From: Arenicola marina
Lineage: Eukaryota; Annelida; Polychaeta; Arenicolidae
Length of the DNA: 64,000 nt
Assembly (NCBI GenBank): GCA_964019135.1
Contig: OZ025248.1
Location: forward strand, 36,573,670 to 36,637,669
Direction of reading: 5' to 3'
Positions 45,480 to 56,690 of the stretch are shown piece after piece (position 1 is the stretch's first letter; each line of letters opens with the position of its first letter). Position numbers and translations under genes: made by a program. The notes beneath the pieces were generated by a model. The model ran no database searches and had not been told where the DNA came from. It saw nothing but the letters and a program-made list of their open reading frames with translations.

Positions 45480-45659
45480 AGCGAGTTCGGGACGCGCGAA
45501 AGGCCCTGTATCCCAAGATGAAAGAAGCATGGGGAACAAGGTAAACGCGCAAGTATGCGCTATGATAAACTGTTTATTGACAATGACATGTACATAGTTG
45601 ATATGAACAATAAGGTCATCCCTAAACCAAGAGAATAGGACCCTGGCCAACGGCCCACA

Positions 45660-46439
45660 TTGCGATTAGAAACGTCTCGACTAAGATTTGTATGTTGGAA
45701 TGTGCACGGATTACAAGATTCAAGAGCTAACCCGTGTTTCGAGTCGTATTTGAAGAACTTTGAAATTATAACTTTACTTGAAACGTGGAGTAATGCTGGC
45801 ACAGACTTTGAGGGATTTCTCCCGGAATATGAACGTTTTGTGATGCACGACATTAAAAGATCAAAATTTGGAAGAACACCTGGTGGAATATGTGTCTTTG
45901 TGAAACGAACAATCAGCCAACACGTAAACCATTTATGCTCAACGGACTATGCGATATATTTGCGTCTTTCCAAGGTCATATTAAATACAACAAAAGACAT
46001 TATCCTAGGGTGTGTATACATACCCAGCGAAGGATCCACTTTCTACGATGACCGCGAGGAAACAGATGGTGTTCTACAATTTAAACAGTATCTGGCGGAT
46101 ATGACCACTGATTACGACGATACCGATGTTTTTCTTGCTGGAGACTTTAATGCCTGTACGGGGAACAAACCGGACTATATAGAAGACGATGATATCACGC
46201 ACATCCCAAACTCAGACTGGTATGTATCGGATTACTTCAATACCCCACGTAGGTCAAGAGACAGTAACAACCCGGTTAATACATTTGGTTATTCCCTGTT
46301 GGATCTGTGCAAGGAACATAGTGTACATATGTTGAATGGTAGAGGTGAACCAGATCTAGAAGGCGAGTTCACGTTCTGTTCTACTAGTGGACAAAGTCTG
46401 GTAGACTATATGTTGGCCTCAACTGGTCTTTTTGCCTAA
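45660..46439 (+). CDS. LINE copy 3: endonuclease part, ends at the same TAA
   Basis: Protein identical to copies 1 and 2, with the shared stop at 46437-46439. Confidence 0.8.
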   Translation: MRLETSRLRFVCWNVHGLQDSRANPCFESYLKNFEIITLLETWSNAGTDFEGFLPEYERFVMHDIKRSKFGRTPGGICVFVKRTISQHVNHLCSTDYAIYLRLSKVILNTTKDIILGCVYIPSEGSTFYDDREETDGVLQFKQYLADMTTDYDDTDVFLAGDFNACTGNKPDYIEDDDITHIPNSDWYVSDYFNTPRRSRDSNNPVNTFGYSLLDLCKEHSVHMLNGRGEPDLEGEFTFCSTSGQSLVDYMLASTGLFA

Positions 46440-46454
46440 GTTACTGACTTCCGC

Positions 46455-49121
46455 GTGGATTCGGAGGACAGTTCAGATCATTTTCCAATTACATGTACAT
46501 TCCTCGGCGCAACACCGACCCCGTCGCGTCCTGGCCCAAGCGAAACAGAGCCTGCTATTACATATCGCTGGGACCCAGCCAAGGCCGACGACTTCAACAG
46601 GTTTCTGCGCGACGAGAGCAGCGCCGGGCTGCTTGAAAAGTACGCCACCGTCCTCAAAGACGGCAAAGTCTCGGAAGCCACTGATATCATCACAAACACT
46701 ATACAGCGAGCTGCTGCCACAATGAAACGTCCACCGCCTCGTAAAAGACCGGAGGAAAGAACCAGACCGGACTGGTGGGATAGCGACTGCGATGCTGCTA
46801 AAAGGCAAAAACTCTCGTCTTTATCATGTTACAGAGACACTCGCTGCAACACAGACCTTGAGAGATGCCAATGTGTTAAGCGGGACTTTAAAAACGTATG
46901 TGCTAGCAAGAAAGCATCGCGCGAGAGAGATCTTTGCAATAAACTATGTAGTGTGAGTAGTGACACAACTTTGCTATGGAAATTCGTTAAAACTTTCAAA
47001 CGTAAGGAAAATGTATCTCGATGTATATCACCTGCGGTATGGTACGAACATTTTAGCGCATTACTCAATAACGCACCGGATTCCACATCTGAGTTCGACA
47101 ATGAGGTTGCGCAAAAACTAGAATGCCACAGCACTGGCTGTCACGATTGCTCACAGAACAGCCCAAATATATTAAATGATGACATTACACCGGAGGAGAT
47201 AGAGCAGGTTGTTAGCAGCCTTCCAAATGGAAAAGCGGCGGGGCCCGATGGTCTTGTCTATGAAATGATTAAATGTTCGTTAGATGTTCTCCTGAATCAT
47301 TTATGCAACCTCTTCAATACCATTATGACCACGGGTGAATTTCCAGACAGCTGGTGTAAGGCGTTAATCAGTCCGATCCTGAAGGCTGGAGCAAAAACTG
47401 ATGTAAATAATTATCGAGGGATATCGCTCCTGTCTGTCTTAGGAAAATTATTTATCAAAATTCTTGCTAACAGATTATGTGAATGGTCAGAAATTAACAA
47501 TAATGTTAACGAAAGTCAAGGTGCTTACCGCAAAGGAAGGTCAACGTGTGATAATATATTTACTCTATACGCTATAGCGCAGAAATACCTCAGTAAGAAA
47601 GGAGGACGCTTTTACTGCGCCTTCATAGACTTTAGTAAAGCATTCGATTCGGTAACTCACGCTAAGCTGTTTTATACTCTCATTACACAAGGTGTTCATG
47701 GAAAGTGTCTTAACGTATTGAAATCGCTCTACTCTAAACTGAAGTCCTGTGTAAAGACACCAGAAGGCCTTACCAACTACTTCGACTGTCACATTGGAAC
47801 AAGGCAAGGTTGTATGATCAGTCCCTTTCTTTTTATTCTGTACATCAAAGAACTAGAAGAAGTTTGTAAAGAACAAGGGTGTCAAGCAATATTTATAGAT
47901 GAAGGGTTCCCGCAAGTGTTCATGCTCATGTACGCAGATGACATATCCTTAATTAACGATACTGTGGGAAGACTCCAGAAACAACTTGATGCGTTAAGTC
48001 ACTTTTGTCAATTATATCAGTTAAAGGTAAACCTCTCTAAAACCAAAATCATAGTTTTCAGAAATGGTGGTATCTTACGTAAAAACGAAAAATGGTATTT
48101 TGATGGTCAACCGGTAGATACGGTCACATACTATAAGTATTTGGGTATTTTGTACTCTTCATCTCTGAAATGGACAGTGGCACTGAACACACTTGCAAAA
48201 CAATCTGATAAAGCCCTTTTTTTCCTTAAGGCACTGAGGAAGCAATGTGGCGATGTGCCAGTTACGGTCAGTCTGGAACTGTTCGACAAAATGATTCTGC
48301 CAATTCTTTTATATGGTTCTGAAGTATGGGGGTATGAAAAAAGACCTCAAATAGAGAAATGCCAAATAAGGTTTCTGAAATATGTTTTGTGTTTGCCATC
48401 TAGAACCCCCGACATAGCTGTTTTGGGAGAATGCGGCAGGAAACCATTAAATGTATTATATATGACAAGGTGTCTAACATTCTGGTTAAACATTTTGAAC
48501 CAAGAGAATAGATTAACTAGAAGCTCGTATATAATGTTATATAATCTGGATTTAGCCGGCAAAGTCACGTGGGCGACGGGAATAAGAAAATTGCTGTTAA
48601 GATATGGTTTCGGTCATGTGTGGATCGCACAAGAAGTCGGAAATGTCGATATGTTTCTTTCTGCATTTAAGCAGCGTTTAATGGACATTTCTACCCAGGA
48701 GTGGAATACAACTCTAAATGAGACGTCAAAGCTGGACAGTTACTGCAGTTTCAAAATTTCGTTGGTATTTGAAAACTATCTATCTTGTGTCAAAATTCGT
48801 AATCACAGGATCGCGCTATCAAGGCTAAGATGTTCCTCGCATCAGCTAGCGGTCGAGCGCCAGAGGGGAATAGTAGACAGAAATCTTAGATTCTGCAGTT
48901 TCTGTCTCGCTGCAGGAACGCAAGCCATTGAAGACGAGTATCATTTCATCTGTATCTGTCCCCATTACGATCATATTAGAAATGCGTTTTTAAGCAGGAC
49001 TGTATTGTATCCATCGCGGGCCCAATTTATTGTAATGCTATCCTCTCAAAATTCTTCTGAACTTCGGAATATAGCTGCTTATACGTATAATGCTTTCAAG
49101 TTTCGCAAATTGAGTTTATAA
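46455..49121 (+). CDS. LINE copy 3: reverse transcriptase part
   Basis: 888 codons with the three replacements listed for the element; none touches the FIDFSKAFD or YADD motifs. Confidence 0.85.
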   Translation: MDSEDSSDHFPITCTFLGATPTPSRPGPSETEPAITYRWDPAKADDFNRFLRDESSAGLLEKYATVLKDGKVSEATDIITNTIQRAAATMKRPPPRKRPEERTRPDWWDSDCDAAKRQKLSSLSCYRDTRCNTDLERCQCVKRDFKNVCASKKASRERDLCNKLCSVSSDTTLLWKFVKTFKRKENVSRCISPAVWYEHFSALLNNAPDSTSEFDNEVAQKLECHSTGCHDCSQNSPNILNDDITPEEIEQVVSSLPNGKAAGPDGLVYEMIKCSLDVLLNHLCNLFNTIMTTGEFPDSWCKALISPILKAGAKTDVNNYRGISLLSVLGKLFIKILANRLCEWSEINNNVNESQGAYRKGRSTCDNIFTLYAIAQKYLSKKGGRFYCAFIDFSKAFDSVTHAKLFYTLITQGVHGKCLNVLKSLYSKLKSCVKTPEGLTNYFDCHIGTRQGCMISPFLFILYIKELEEVCKEQGCQAIFIDEGFPQVFMLMYADDISLINDTVGRLQKQLDALSHFCQLYQLKVNLSKTKIIVFRNGGILRKNEKWYFDGQPVDTVTYYKYLGILYSSSLKWTVALNTLAKQSDKALFFLKALRKQCGDVPVTVSLELFDKMILPILLYGSEVWGYEKRPQIEKCQIRFLKYVLCLPSRTPDIAVLGECGRKPLNVLYMTRCLTFWLNILNQENRLTRSSYIMLYNLDLAGKVTWATGIRKLLLRYGFGHVWIAQEVGNVDMFLSAFKQRLMDISTQEWNTTLNETSKLDSYCSFKISLVFENYLSCVKIRNHRIALSRLRCSSHQLAVERQRGIVDRNLRFCSFCLAAGTQAIEDEYHFICICPHYDHIRNAFLSRTVLYPSRAQFIVMLSSQNSSELRNIAAYTYNAFKFRKLSL

Positions 49122-49209
49122 ATGTACCAACACACTCATATGTACTGCACTTGGCACTGAACTGATACCATGGGCCCATGGCCTGAAAGGTATGCAATAA
49201 ACGTTCTTA

Positions 49210-49740
49210 CATTAACCTGGTGTCACATCTTGTTCGGTTTACGTTTGATCGCCGAAAGACACAACGATCCGACTCACTGCATCAACGGATTGGAGGAACA
49301 TATATAAAAGCGTGTTTATTAGTTGTTATATTGTGCTCTAGAGCGCTTTATATATAACCCATTTACTGGGTGTCACATTTTGTTCGGTTTACGTTTTAGC
49401 GCCGAAAGACGCGAAGGAGCAACGATCCGACTCACGACATCAAAGGACTGGAGGAACATATATAAAAGCGTATTTAGTAGTTGTTATATGGTGCTCTAGA
49501 GCGCTTTATGTATAACCCATTAACCTGGTGTCACATCTTGTTCGGTTTACGTTTGATCGCCGAAAGACACAACGATCCGACTCACTGCATCAACGGATTG
49601 GAGGAACATATATAAAAGCGTATTTAGTAGTTGTTATATGGTGCTCTAGAGCGCTTTATGTATAACCCATTAACCTGATGTCACATTCCGTTTGGGCTTT
49701 AGCGCCGAAAAATGCGAAGGACCAACGATGTTATACGCAC
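49210..49740 (+). repeat. Satellite monomers after LINE copy 3
   Basis: Three full 150-bp-type monomers and a decaying fourth (TTTAGCGCCGAAAAATGCG near 49697). The satellite ends abruptly around 49735 and is followed by unrelated C-rich sequence. Confidence 0.9.
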
Positions 49741-50700
49741 AAATATAACGAGAAATGTACAAGGAGACTCGAACTTTGATCGATGAGACACCCCGTACCA
49801 CCACCCGCATCTCTTTGCCGTACAATCCCACCTCCCTTCCACCCACCACTACCACCAGCATATCACGGCCATCTTACCCAACTACCCCTAGTCCACTCCG
49901 CCACCACCAGTTCCTAACCAACTTACCAGCCCCCAGGCCTAATCCATAACCCCATCCCCCGCCACCCCACCACTCCACTCCATCCCCTCGGGCGGAGCTC
50001 TATCTACCCGCCACTATTTTCTTTCACTCCCCTCCCCCTTTTCATTCGCACATCCTGTCTCACACACACCACTCAGTGACATCATTATCACTCATTTACA
50101 CCATAAACATTGGCCAAATATATTACTCGATCATACATCTCTCACGCCCCCCCCCCCCCGCCACTCACAACCAAACCACTCACACCCTCAAAACTCACCT
50201 CATTTCTAATGCACATCCCAACCATCTCGCTCATACCTTCACCACTCACACGACCACCACCCTCTCAAACTCTCACCACTCACACCCGGACCACTCTCTC
50301 AACCCCTGACCACTCACACCATCAACTCACACCCCCACCACCCTCTCATCTCCGCACCACTCACACATTCACCATATTCTCTCAAACCCTCACCACTCAC
50401 ACCCCCACCACTCTCTCTATCCCTCACCACTCACACCCCCACCACTCTCTCAACCCCTCACCCCTCACACCATCACCATTCTCTCAACGCTCACACTCCC
50501 ACCACTCTCTCAACCCCTCACCCCTCACACCATCACCATTCTCTCAACGCTCACACACCCACCACTCTCTCAACCCCTCACCCCTCACACCATCACCATT
50601 CTCTCAACGCTCACAACTCACACCATCACTCCCAACATCACCAGTTTCTCAACCATTCACCATACACTCAAATCCTTGACCAGTCCCTAACATACACCCT
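49741..50700. repeat. C-rich, G-poor low-complexity sequence with CTCACCACTCACA units
   Basis: Begins as irregular CCACCAC-rich sequence and becomes a repeat from about 50220. Near 50450-50610 a unit of about 59 bp (CACCACTCTCTCAACCCCTC ... CATTCTCTCAACGCTCACA) occurs three times in tandem. Open frames rich in His, Pro, Ser and Thr arise from composition. A C run lies at about 50150-50160. Confidence 0.85.
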
Positions 50701-51370
50701 GACTAAACCTTCTGTCTCCTCCAGCCCGCCACTCCCTCACCCGCAACCTACATCATTGCCTATGTCACGCATGCAACACGACTCCCTCTATTAGTTACAG
50801 GACTCATACTTACCCAGGGTTGTAAATGTACATGTATGTACATGTTATATTACCACGGCGTTAAGGTACAGAGTATATTGAAAACCTCAATAAGCCTCCT
50901 GGTACTCCCTTACCACTCATTTACACCGTAATCTATATTGGTTCCCCCCCCCCCCGCCCCCCTCTCACCAGAGGACATTCCCACCATCCACACCAAGCTA
51001 ATCAGTCATTACAGCCGATGGCAGTCGGACCGCAACGCTTCATCAAGTTGAACGTGGTCCAGGGAACGCAACAATGGGGAGACGAGAAAATTCAGAAGCA
51101 CATACAGCGGAAGTAATATAGTGGACTAATAAAATGTGTCAAAAACTGATAACATGACGCATGTAATTTATCGATTCTGCACCATAAGTAAACCGTAGCC
51201 GCGATTGATCAAATATATATGGCGATATATGACTAATATATATATTTTGTTATATACATATTATGTATTACTCTGAGAACAGGTAACATCCCTGCCTCTT
51301 CTACCCCTATATTGCCTAGTGTTAGCATGGGGCCACGTGGGGATTGGCTGTTGGTGGGATACATACCGGT
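50701..51370. other. Unique island within the C-rich repeats
   Basis: Ordinary mixed sequence with a C run (50945-50956) and an AT-rich segment of alternating TA words (about 51210-51275). No gene is supported. Confidence 0.5.
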
Positions 51371-51379
51371 GACAGCTAC

Positions 51380-53195
51380 AGGTTTCTCAACCCTCATCAC
51401 TCACCCACACCCTTATCCTCCTCTCAACCCTCATCACTCACTCACACCCTCATCACTCACTCACACCCTCACCATTCTCGCAACCCTCATCACTCACACC
51501 TTCACCACTCTCTCAACCCTCACCACTCACTCACACCCTCACCACTCTCTCAAACTTACCACTCACTTGCACCCTCACCACACTCTCAACCCTCACCACT
51601 CACTCACACCCTCACCATTTTCTCAACCCTAACCATTTATTCACACCCTCACCATTCGCTTAACCCTCACCACTCACTCACACCCTCACCATTCTCTCAA
51701 CCCTCATCACTCACTCACACCCTCACCATTCTCTCAACCCTCATCACTCACACCTTCACCACTCTCTCAACCCTCACCACTCTCTCAACCTTACCACTCA
51801 CTTGCACCCTCACCACACTCTCAACCCTCACCACTCACTCACACCCTCGCCACTCACTCACACCCTCACCACTCTCTCAACCCTCACCACTCTCTCAGCC
51901 CTCACCACTCACTCACACCCTCACCATTCGCTCAACCCTCACCACTCACTCACCCTCACCACTCACTCACCCTCACCACTCACTCACCCTCACCATTCTC
52001 TCAACCCTCACCACTCACTCACACCCTCACCATTCTCTCAACCCTCACCACTCACTCACACCCTCACCACTCACTCACACCCTCACCATTCTCTCAACCT
52101 TCACCACTCACTCACACCCTCACCATTCTCTCAACCCTCACCACTCACTCACACCCTCACCACTCACTCACACCCTTACCATTCTCTCAACCCTCACCAC
52201 TCACTCACCCTCACCATTCTCTCAACCCTCACCACTCACTCACACCCTCACCATTCTCTCAACCCTCACCACTCACTCACACCCTCACCATTCTCTCAGC
52301 CCTCACCACTCACTCACACCCTCACCACTCTCTCAACCCTCACCACTCTCTCAGCCCTCACCACTCACTCACACCCTCACCATTCGCTCAACCCTCACCA
52401 CTCACTCACCCTCACCACTCACTCACCCTCACCACTCACTCACCCTCACCATTCTCTCAACCCTCACCACTCACTCACACCCTCACCATTTTCTCAACCC
52501 TAACCATTTATTCACACCCTCACCATTCGCTTAACCCTCACCACTCACTCACACCCTCACCATTCTCTCAACCCTCATCACTCACACCTTCACCACTCTC
52601 TCAACCCTCACCACTCTCTCAACCTTACCACTCACTTGCACCCTCACCACACTCTCAACCCTCACCACTCACTCACACCCTCGCCACTCACTCACACCCT
52701 CACCACTCTCTCAACCCTCACCACTCTCTCAGCCCTCACCACTCACTCACACCCTCACCATTCGCTCAACCCTCACCACTCACTCACCCTCACCACTCAC
52801 TCACCCTCACCACTCACTCACCCTCACCATTCTCTCAACCCTCACCACTCACTCACACCCTCACCATTCTCTCAACCTTCACCACTCACTCACACCCTCA
52901 CCATTCTCTCAACCTTCACCACTCACTCACACCCTCACCATTCTCTCAACCTTCACCACTCACTCACACCCTCACCATTCTCTCAACCTTCACCACTCAC
53001 TCACACCCTTACCATTCTCTCAACCCTTACCACTCACTCACCCTCACCATTCTCTCAACCTTCACCACTCACTCTCACCCTCACCATTCTCTCAACCTTC
53101 ACCACTCACTCACACCCTCACCACTCTCTCAGCCCATCCCCACACACTCACACCCTTACCACTCACTCGCAGCCCCTAACCTACACCTACAGGCA
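51380..53195. repeat. CTCACCACTCACTCACACC minisatellite
   Basis: Two basic units alternate: TCACCATTCTCTCAACCC (18 bp) and TCACCACTCACTCACACCC (19 bp), with dropouts. A higher-order copy is evident: the rare-variant run starting CCATTTTCTCAACCCTAACC at 51615 recurs at 52486 (offset 871 bp) and continues through the same series of variants for several hundred bases. The plus strand has almost no G over 1.8 kb. Frames over 200 codons long are composition artefacts. Confidence 0.92.
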
Positions 53196-53640
53196 GTGAG
53201 GGTGACAGAATATGGTGACAGTCGTGGGACATGATGATGATAGAGGACGGTGTGTGCGACTGGCGGTAAGGGTGGGGCATGGTGGTGCAGTAGGACTGGT
53301 CGGTCCTGAAGATAGGGTTCGAGGATGCGAGAGGGCTATCATGGTGACGGAAGCCCAGGAAGGTGCTGGTGGGTGATGGGGATCGGTTTGAAGCACATAG
53401 GCACGGCAGGCTGACTATGACGGGAGGTCAACCTGAAGGGCTGGGTGGGGTGGCACGGCGACAAAGGATGGAGCCATGGATCAGGCGTGGGGGAGGTGGT
53501 AAGATGGTTGGGAGGTGATGGTGGTAGGGTGGATGAGGCAGTTGGAGGTGGCTGTGATAATAGGTAGTAGTGGCGGGCGCGTAGGGCGGGGTTCATGATG
53601 GCTCAGAGAGGTGGTATGGTCGTAGTGGGTTCTTATAGAT
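53196..53640. other. G-rich block with reversed strand bias
   Basis: Immediately after the G-free minisatellite the plus strand becomes G-rich (GGTGGTG, GGGAGGTGATGGTGG). Read on the minus strand it resembles the CCACCAC-rich start of the previous region (about 49790-50000), as in a weak, imperfect inverted arrangement. No gene is supported. Confidence 0.45.
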
Positions 53641-54030
53641 ACCTCACAGTTCGAATCTCCAGTGCACAACTTGTCATGCTTGTGATATAGCGAGTTGTCT
53701 CAACGCTATAGCAACATTAATCAGCTTTCGATGAGCTGTCAAGTTAAAGCGCCTAAGGCCATCGAGATTTTGTGATCAATTTGTTCAATAGTGAACATTA
53801 ATTAATATACCAGTTTCGATCATTGTCTCGATGCAGGGATCAAATAAATATTATAAGATAATCTATGTTACTGGAGCTAATGAGGAGTACGGTAATCAAA
53901 AGGTACCGTGTTTTAAATCAGTCTCGGCCATTATACAGTGGTCGCCCAAGAATCGTTTTTAGTTTGCACCAATGGCGCCTTTTCTACTTTCACAAATACT
54001 TGAACAAAGGTAAGATCTACATGCCTTATG
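53641..54030. other. Short unique stretch before the LINE relic
   Basis: AT-rich; nothing recognised. Confidence 0.4.
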
Positions 54031-56690
54031 TTTAGTTGTAACACTTTTGGAAAAGGCGAGACAGATCCCGAAGGAAGCTAACATACGGATAGACGAAGAT
54101 TACAGTCCGCTGGTACGACAGACCTGTAAAGTTCTTTACCATCGAATGAAGGCAGCCCGCAGCCAAGGGAAACGAGCCAGCTTAAAAAGACGACAAACTT
54201 TTCATCGACAATGTGGCCTACATTGTCAACAGTGCTGGTGACGCCGTACCCCAGAATGAACAAGACGCATAGGAGAGAGGCCAGGGACCCAAAGGCATAC
54301 AAGCGGAGGATCAGCTGAAGTGCCTAAGTTGGAACGTACACGGATTAGCGAAAGCATTAGATAGAGGAGACCAGTTTCTTGGATTACCTAAAATACTACC
54401 ACTTCATCACATTATGCGAAACATGGACAAATGATGACTCTGAAGTTGCAGGTCTATTAGAGGAGTAGAAGTTCTTTACTGTCCAGGACTCCTGGAGGTA
54501 TTGTTGTGTTTGTTCATGAAAGCATTATCAAACATGTGGAGCTTCTTCATTCATGTGATTATGGGCTGTTCTTTCGTTTAGACAAGGTGTGTTTGAATTT
54601 AATGCGTGATGTTATCATTTCGTGTATTTAAGTTCCATGTGAGGGGTCAACCTTTTACACTGATCGTGATGAGATCAATGGAATTCTTGAACTAGATCAA
54701 ATACTGACCTGTATGGTTAATGGTAAGGAGTATTGTGATATATTTAGCATGGGAGATTTTAATGCCAGAACAAGTGAGGAATCTGACTATATAGATGACG
54801 ATATAAGCTTTATTCCTAATACTGAGTGGTACATAGAAGACACATTTAGTAGTCCACGAAATTCCAGAGATAAAGGAAAATTGAATAATTTTCGTCTGTC
54901 CCTATTGGACCCGTGTAAAAAATTTGGTATCCATATACTTAATGGTCGAACAGAAGGTCATCTAAACGGGGAATTTACATATTGCCCACTGGGAAGAGTC
55001 TTGTCGATTATGTGTTTCTGTCATCCAATCTGTTTCACGCAGTTAGCGACTTTAAGGTTGAAATGTACGATATTTACCATTTTCCCATTACATGTTCCCT
55101 TGAAAGTAAAATAGAAATGAGTCCGAGTGCTTCTCAAAACACCTGTCACCCATATTCTCGGTATAAATGGAACTCTGAGCGAGAGCAGGCATTCAAGCTA
55201 ACAATAGGTGATGAGGTCAGCCAGTCACTTTTTGATGAAATGTACAACTCTTTGAATGATGGAAATACTTTGGAAGCGACAGACAGGCTAACAGCTGTCC
55301 TCCAGCGAGCGTCTGTTGGTATGAGAGTGATATCGCCACAAAATACGAGGCTTCGAGATAAACAGCCCGATTTGTGGGACACTGAATGTACACATGCTAA
55401 ACAGAATAATATGTGATGTTAGCTAGGTATGGACAATCACGATCAGAAGGCGATTTCAAGGTGTATGTCGACTGTAAAAAAACTTTTACAGATTTCTGTA
55501 GAAATAAGAAATCCAGTTATCAACAAAAGACTTCAAATACATTAAGTATAGCTAGACGGGAACCGAAAACATTTTGGTCGCTATGGGGTATCACCTGTGC
55601 CCCCTACAATTTCTGCCGAGGAGTGGCACAGCTATTTCAATTCTCTTCTTAATTGTGAATGTGACTCGGATTCTGACTTTGATGAGTACATTAACACATA
55701 TATGCGGGATCATGATGTGCATTGCATTGATTGTATTAACAACGAACCAGATATGTTGAATAATGAAGGAAGTTGTTGACGTTGTACGCGATCTACCCAA
55801 TGAAAAATCACCAGGCCCAGATGGTCTTGTTTATAAGATGTATAAGAGTTCTTTGGAAGAGTTAAAAGGTCCGATGTAGGCCCTTTTCCTTACTACACTT
55901 GATGAAGGTGAATTTCCGGAAGCATGGTCTCAAGCTCTGATCTCTCCACTTCATAAACAAGGCTCCAAATGAGCCGTTAATAACTACAAGGGTATATCAT
56001 TACTATGTGTAGTGGGTAAAATATTTACCAAAATACTCAACAGACTGTCTATCTGGGATGAACTTAATTGTAAGATTAGTGAAGGGCAATGTACGTATCG
56101 AAACGTATCGAGCTGGCGTTTGATTTATTCGATAAAATGATACTTCCTATATTAATGTATGGATCAGACATATGGGGTTTTGAATACAGGGAAGTTATTG
56201 AAAAATGTCATTTGTAAATATTTATTGAAGCTTCCGTCTCATACTCCTGATGTCCCCGCTTTAGGGGAGTGTGGCAGGAGGCCTTTATTGGTGTCTTATA
56301 TGACCCGATGCATTCTGGCTCAAACTTACTCAGGGCTGCTAGAGTTAAAGAGCTGTTATTTAAGTGTGGATTTGGACATGTTTGGCTCGCACAAGGAGTG
56401 GGAGATGTAAATATTTTTTTGTCTGATATCAGACAACGTTATGTGATATTGCAAGTCAAGATTGGGCATCTGTCATCACGAATACTTCAAAGCTCGATAG
56501 CTACGCACGATACAGGTTAGTGTTAATACAGGAGCCTTACCTAACCTTGGTTTCCATACCAAAGTGGCGTTAAGTAGACTTCGGTGTTCAACTCATACGC
56601 TTAAGGTAGAAAGACTGAGAGGAGTAGTAGATAGAAACAGAAGATTCTGTAGTTATTGTTTGAATCTCGAAAAGGAAGTTGTAGAATTAT
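54031..56690 (+). mobile_element. Diverged, broken relative of the satellite LINE
   Basis: ORF1's C-terminal part is readable (KEANIRIDEDYSPLVRQ, QGKRASLK, then in a shifted frame FIDNVAYIVN) to a TAG at 54270-54272. The ORF2 frame continues directly from that TAG with no ATG, reaching LKCLSWNVHG; the tryptophan is codon 20 after the TAG, the same distance as in the satellite copies. Endonuclease words MGDFNARTSEE, LVDYVFLSS and YHFPITCSL and RT words NEKSPGPDGLVY and NYKGISLL remain. The RT core between about 56090 and 56130 is deleted relative to the intact copies (roughly 0.7 kb), and several stops and frameshifts are present. Around 56690 it is cut by repeat R. The codon that is a stop in the three satellite copies is a sense codon here (NLFHAVSDF). 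Confidence 0.85.

Larger units (their letters stand above)
45480..49209 (+). mobile_element. LINE copy 3, 3730 bp
   Basis: Flanked by CATTAACC at 45472-45479 and 49210-49217. Differences from copy 1 noticed in coding sequence are three single-base replacements (Thr to Ile in KLFTKI, Gly to Ser in DALGHF, Phe to Leu in LLFRYG) and one silent change near 48869. Divergence is therefore on the order of 0.1%, indicating very recent amplification. Confidence 0.95.

Noticed and set aside
37242-49209. Three independent site-specific LINE insertions
   Set aside because: An identical internal truncation point, identical flanking monomer variants and a shared stop are far better explained by one insertion and later amplification.
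37242-49209. Satellite monomers as a built-in 5' promoter of the LINE (as in rodent L1)
   Set aside because: The LINE is 5'-truncated within ORF1 and has an 8-bp duplication made of satellite sequence, so the monomers are the target and not part of the element. Fortuitous promotion remains possible.
50110-53199. Open frames of 190-400 codons rich in HPHHSLTPS
   Set aside because: Produced by G-free repeats that cannot easily form stop codons. They overlap in several frames and have no domain.
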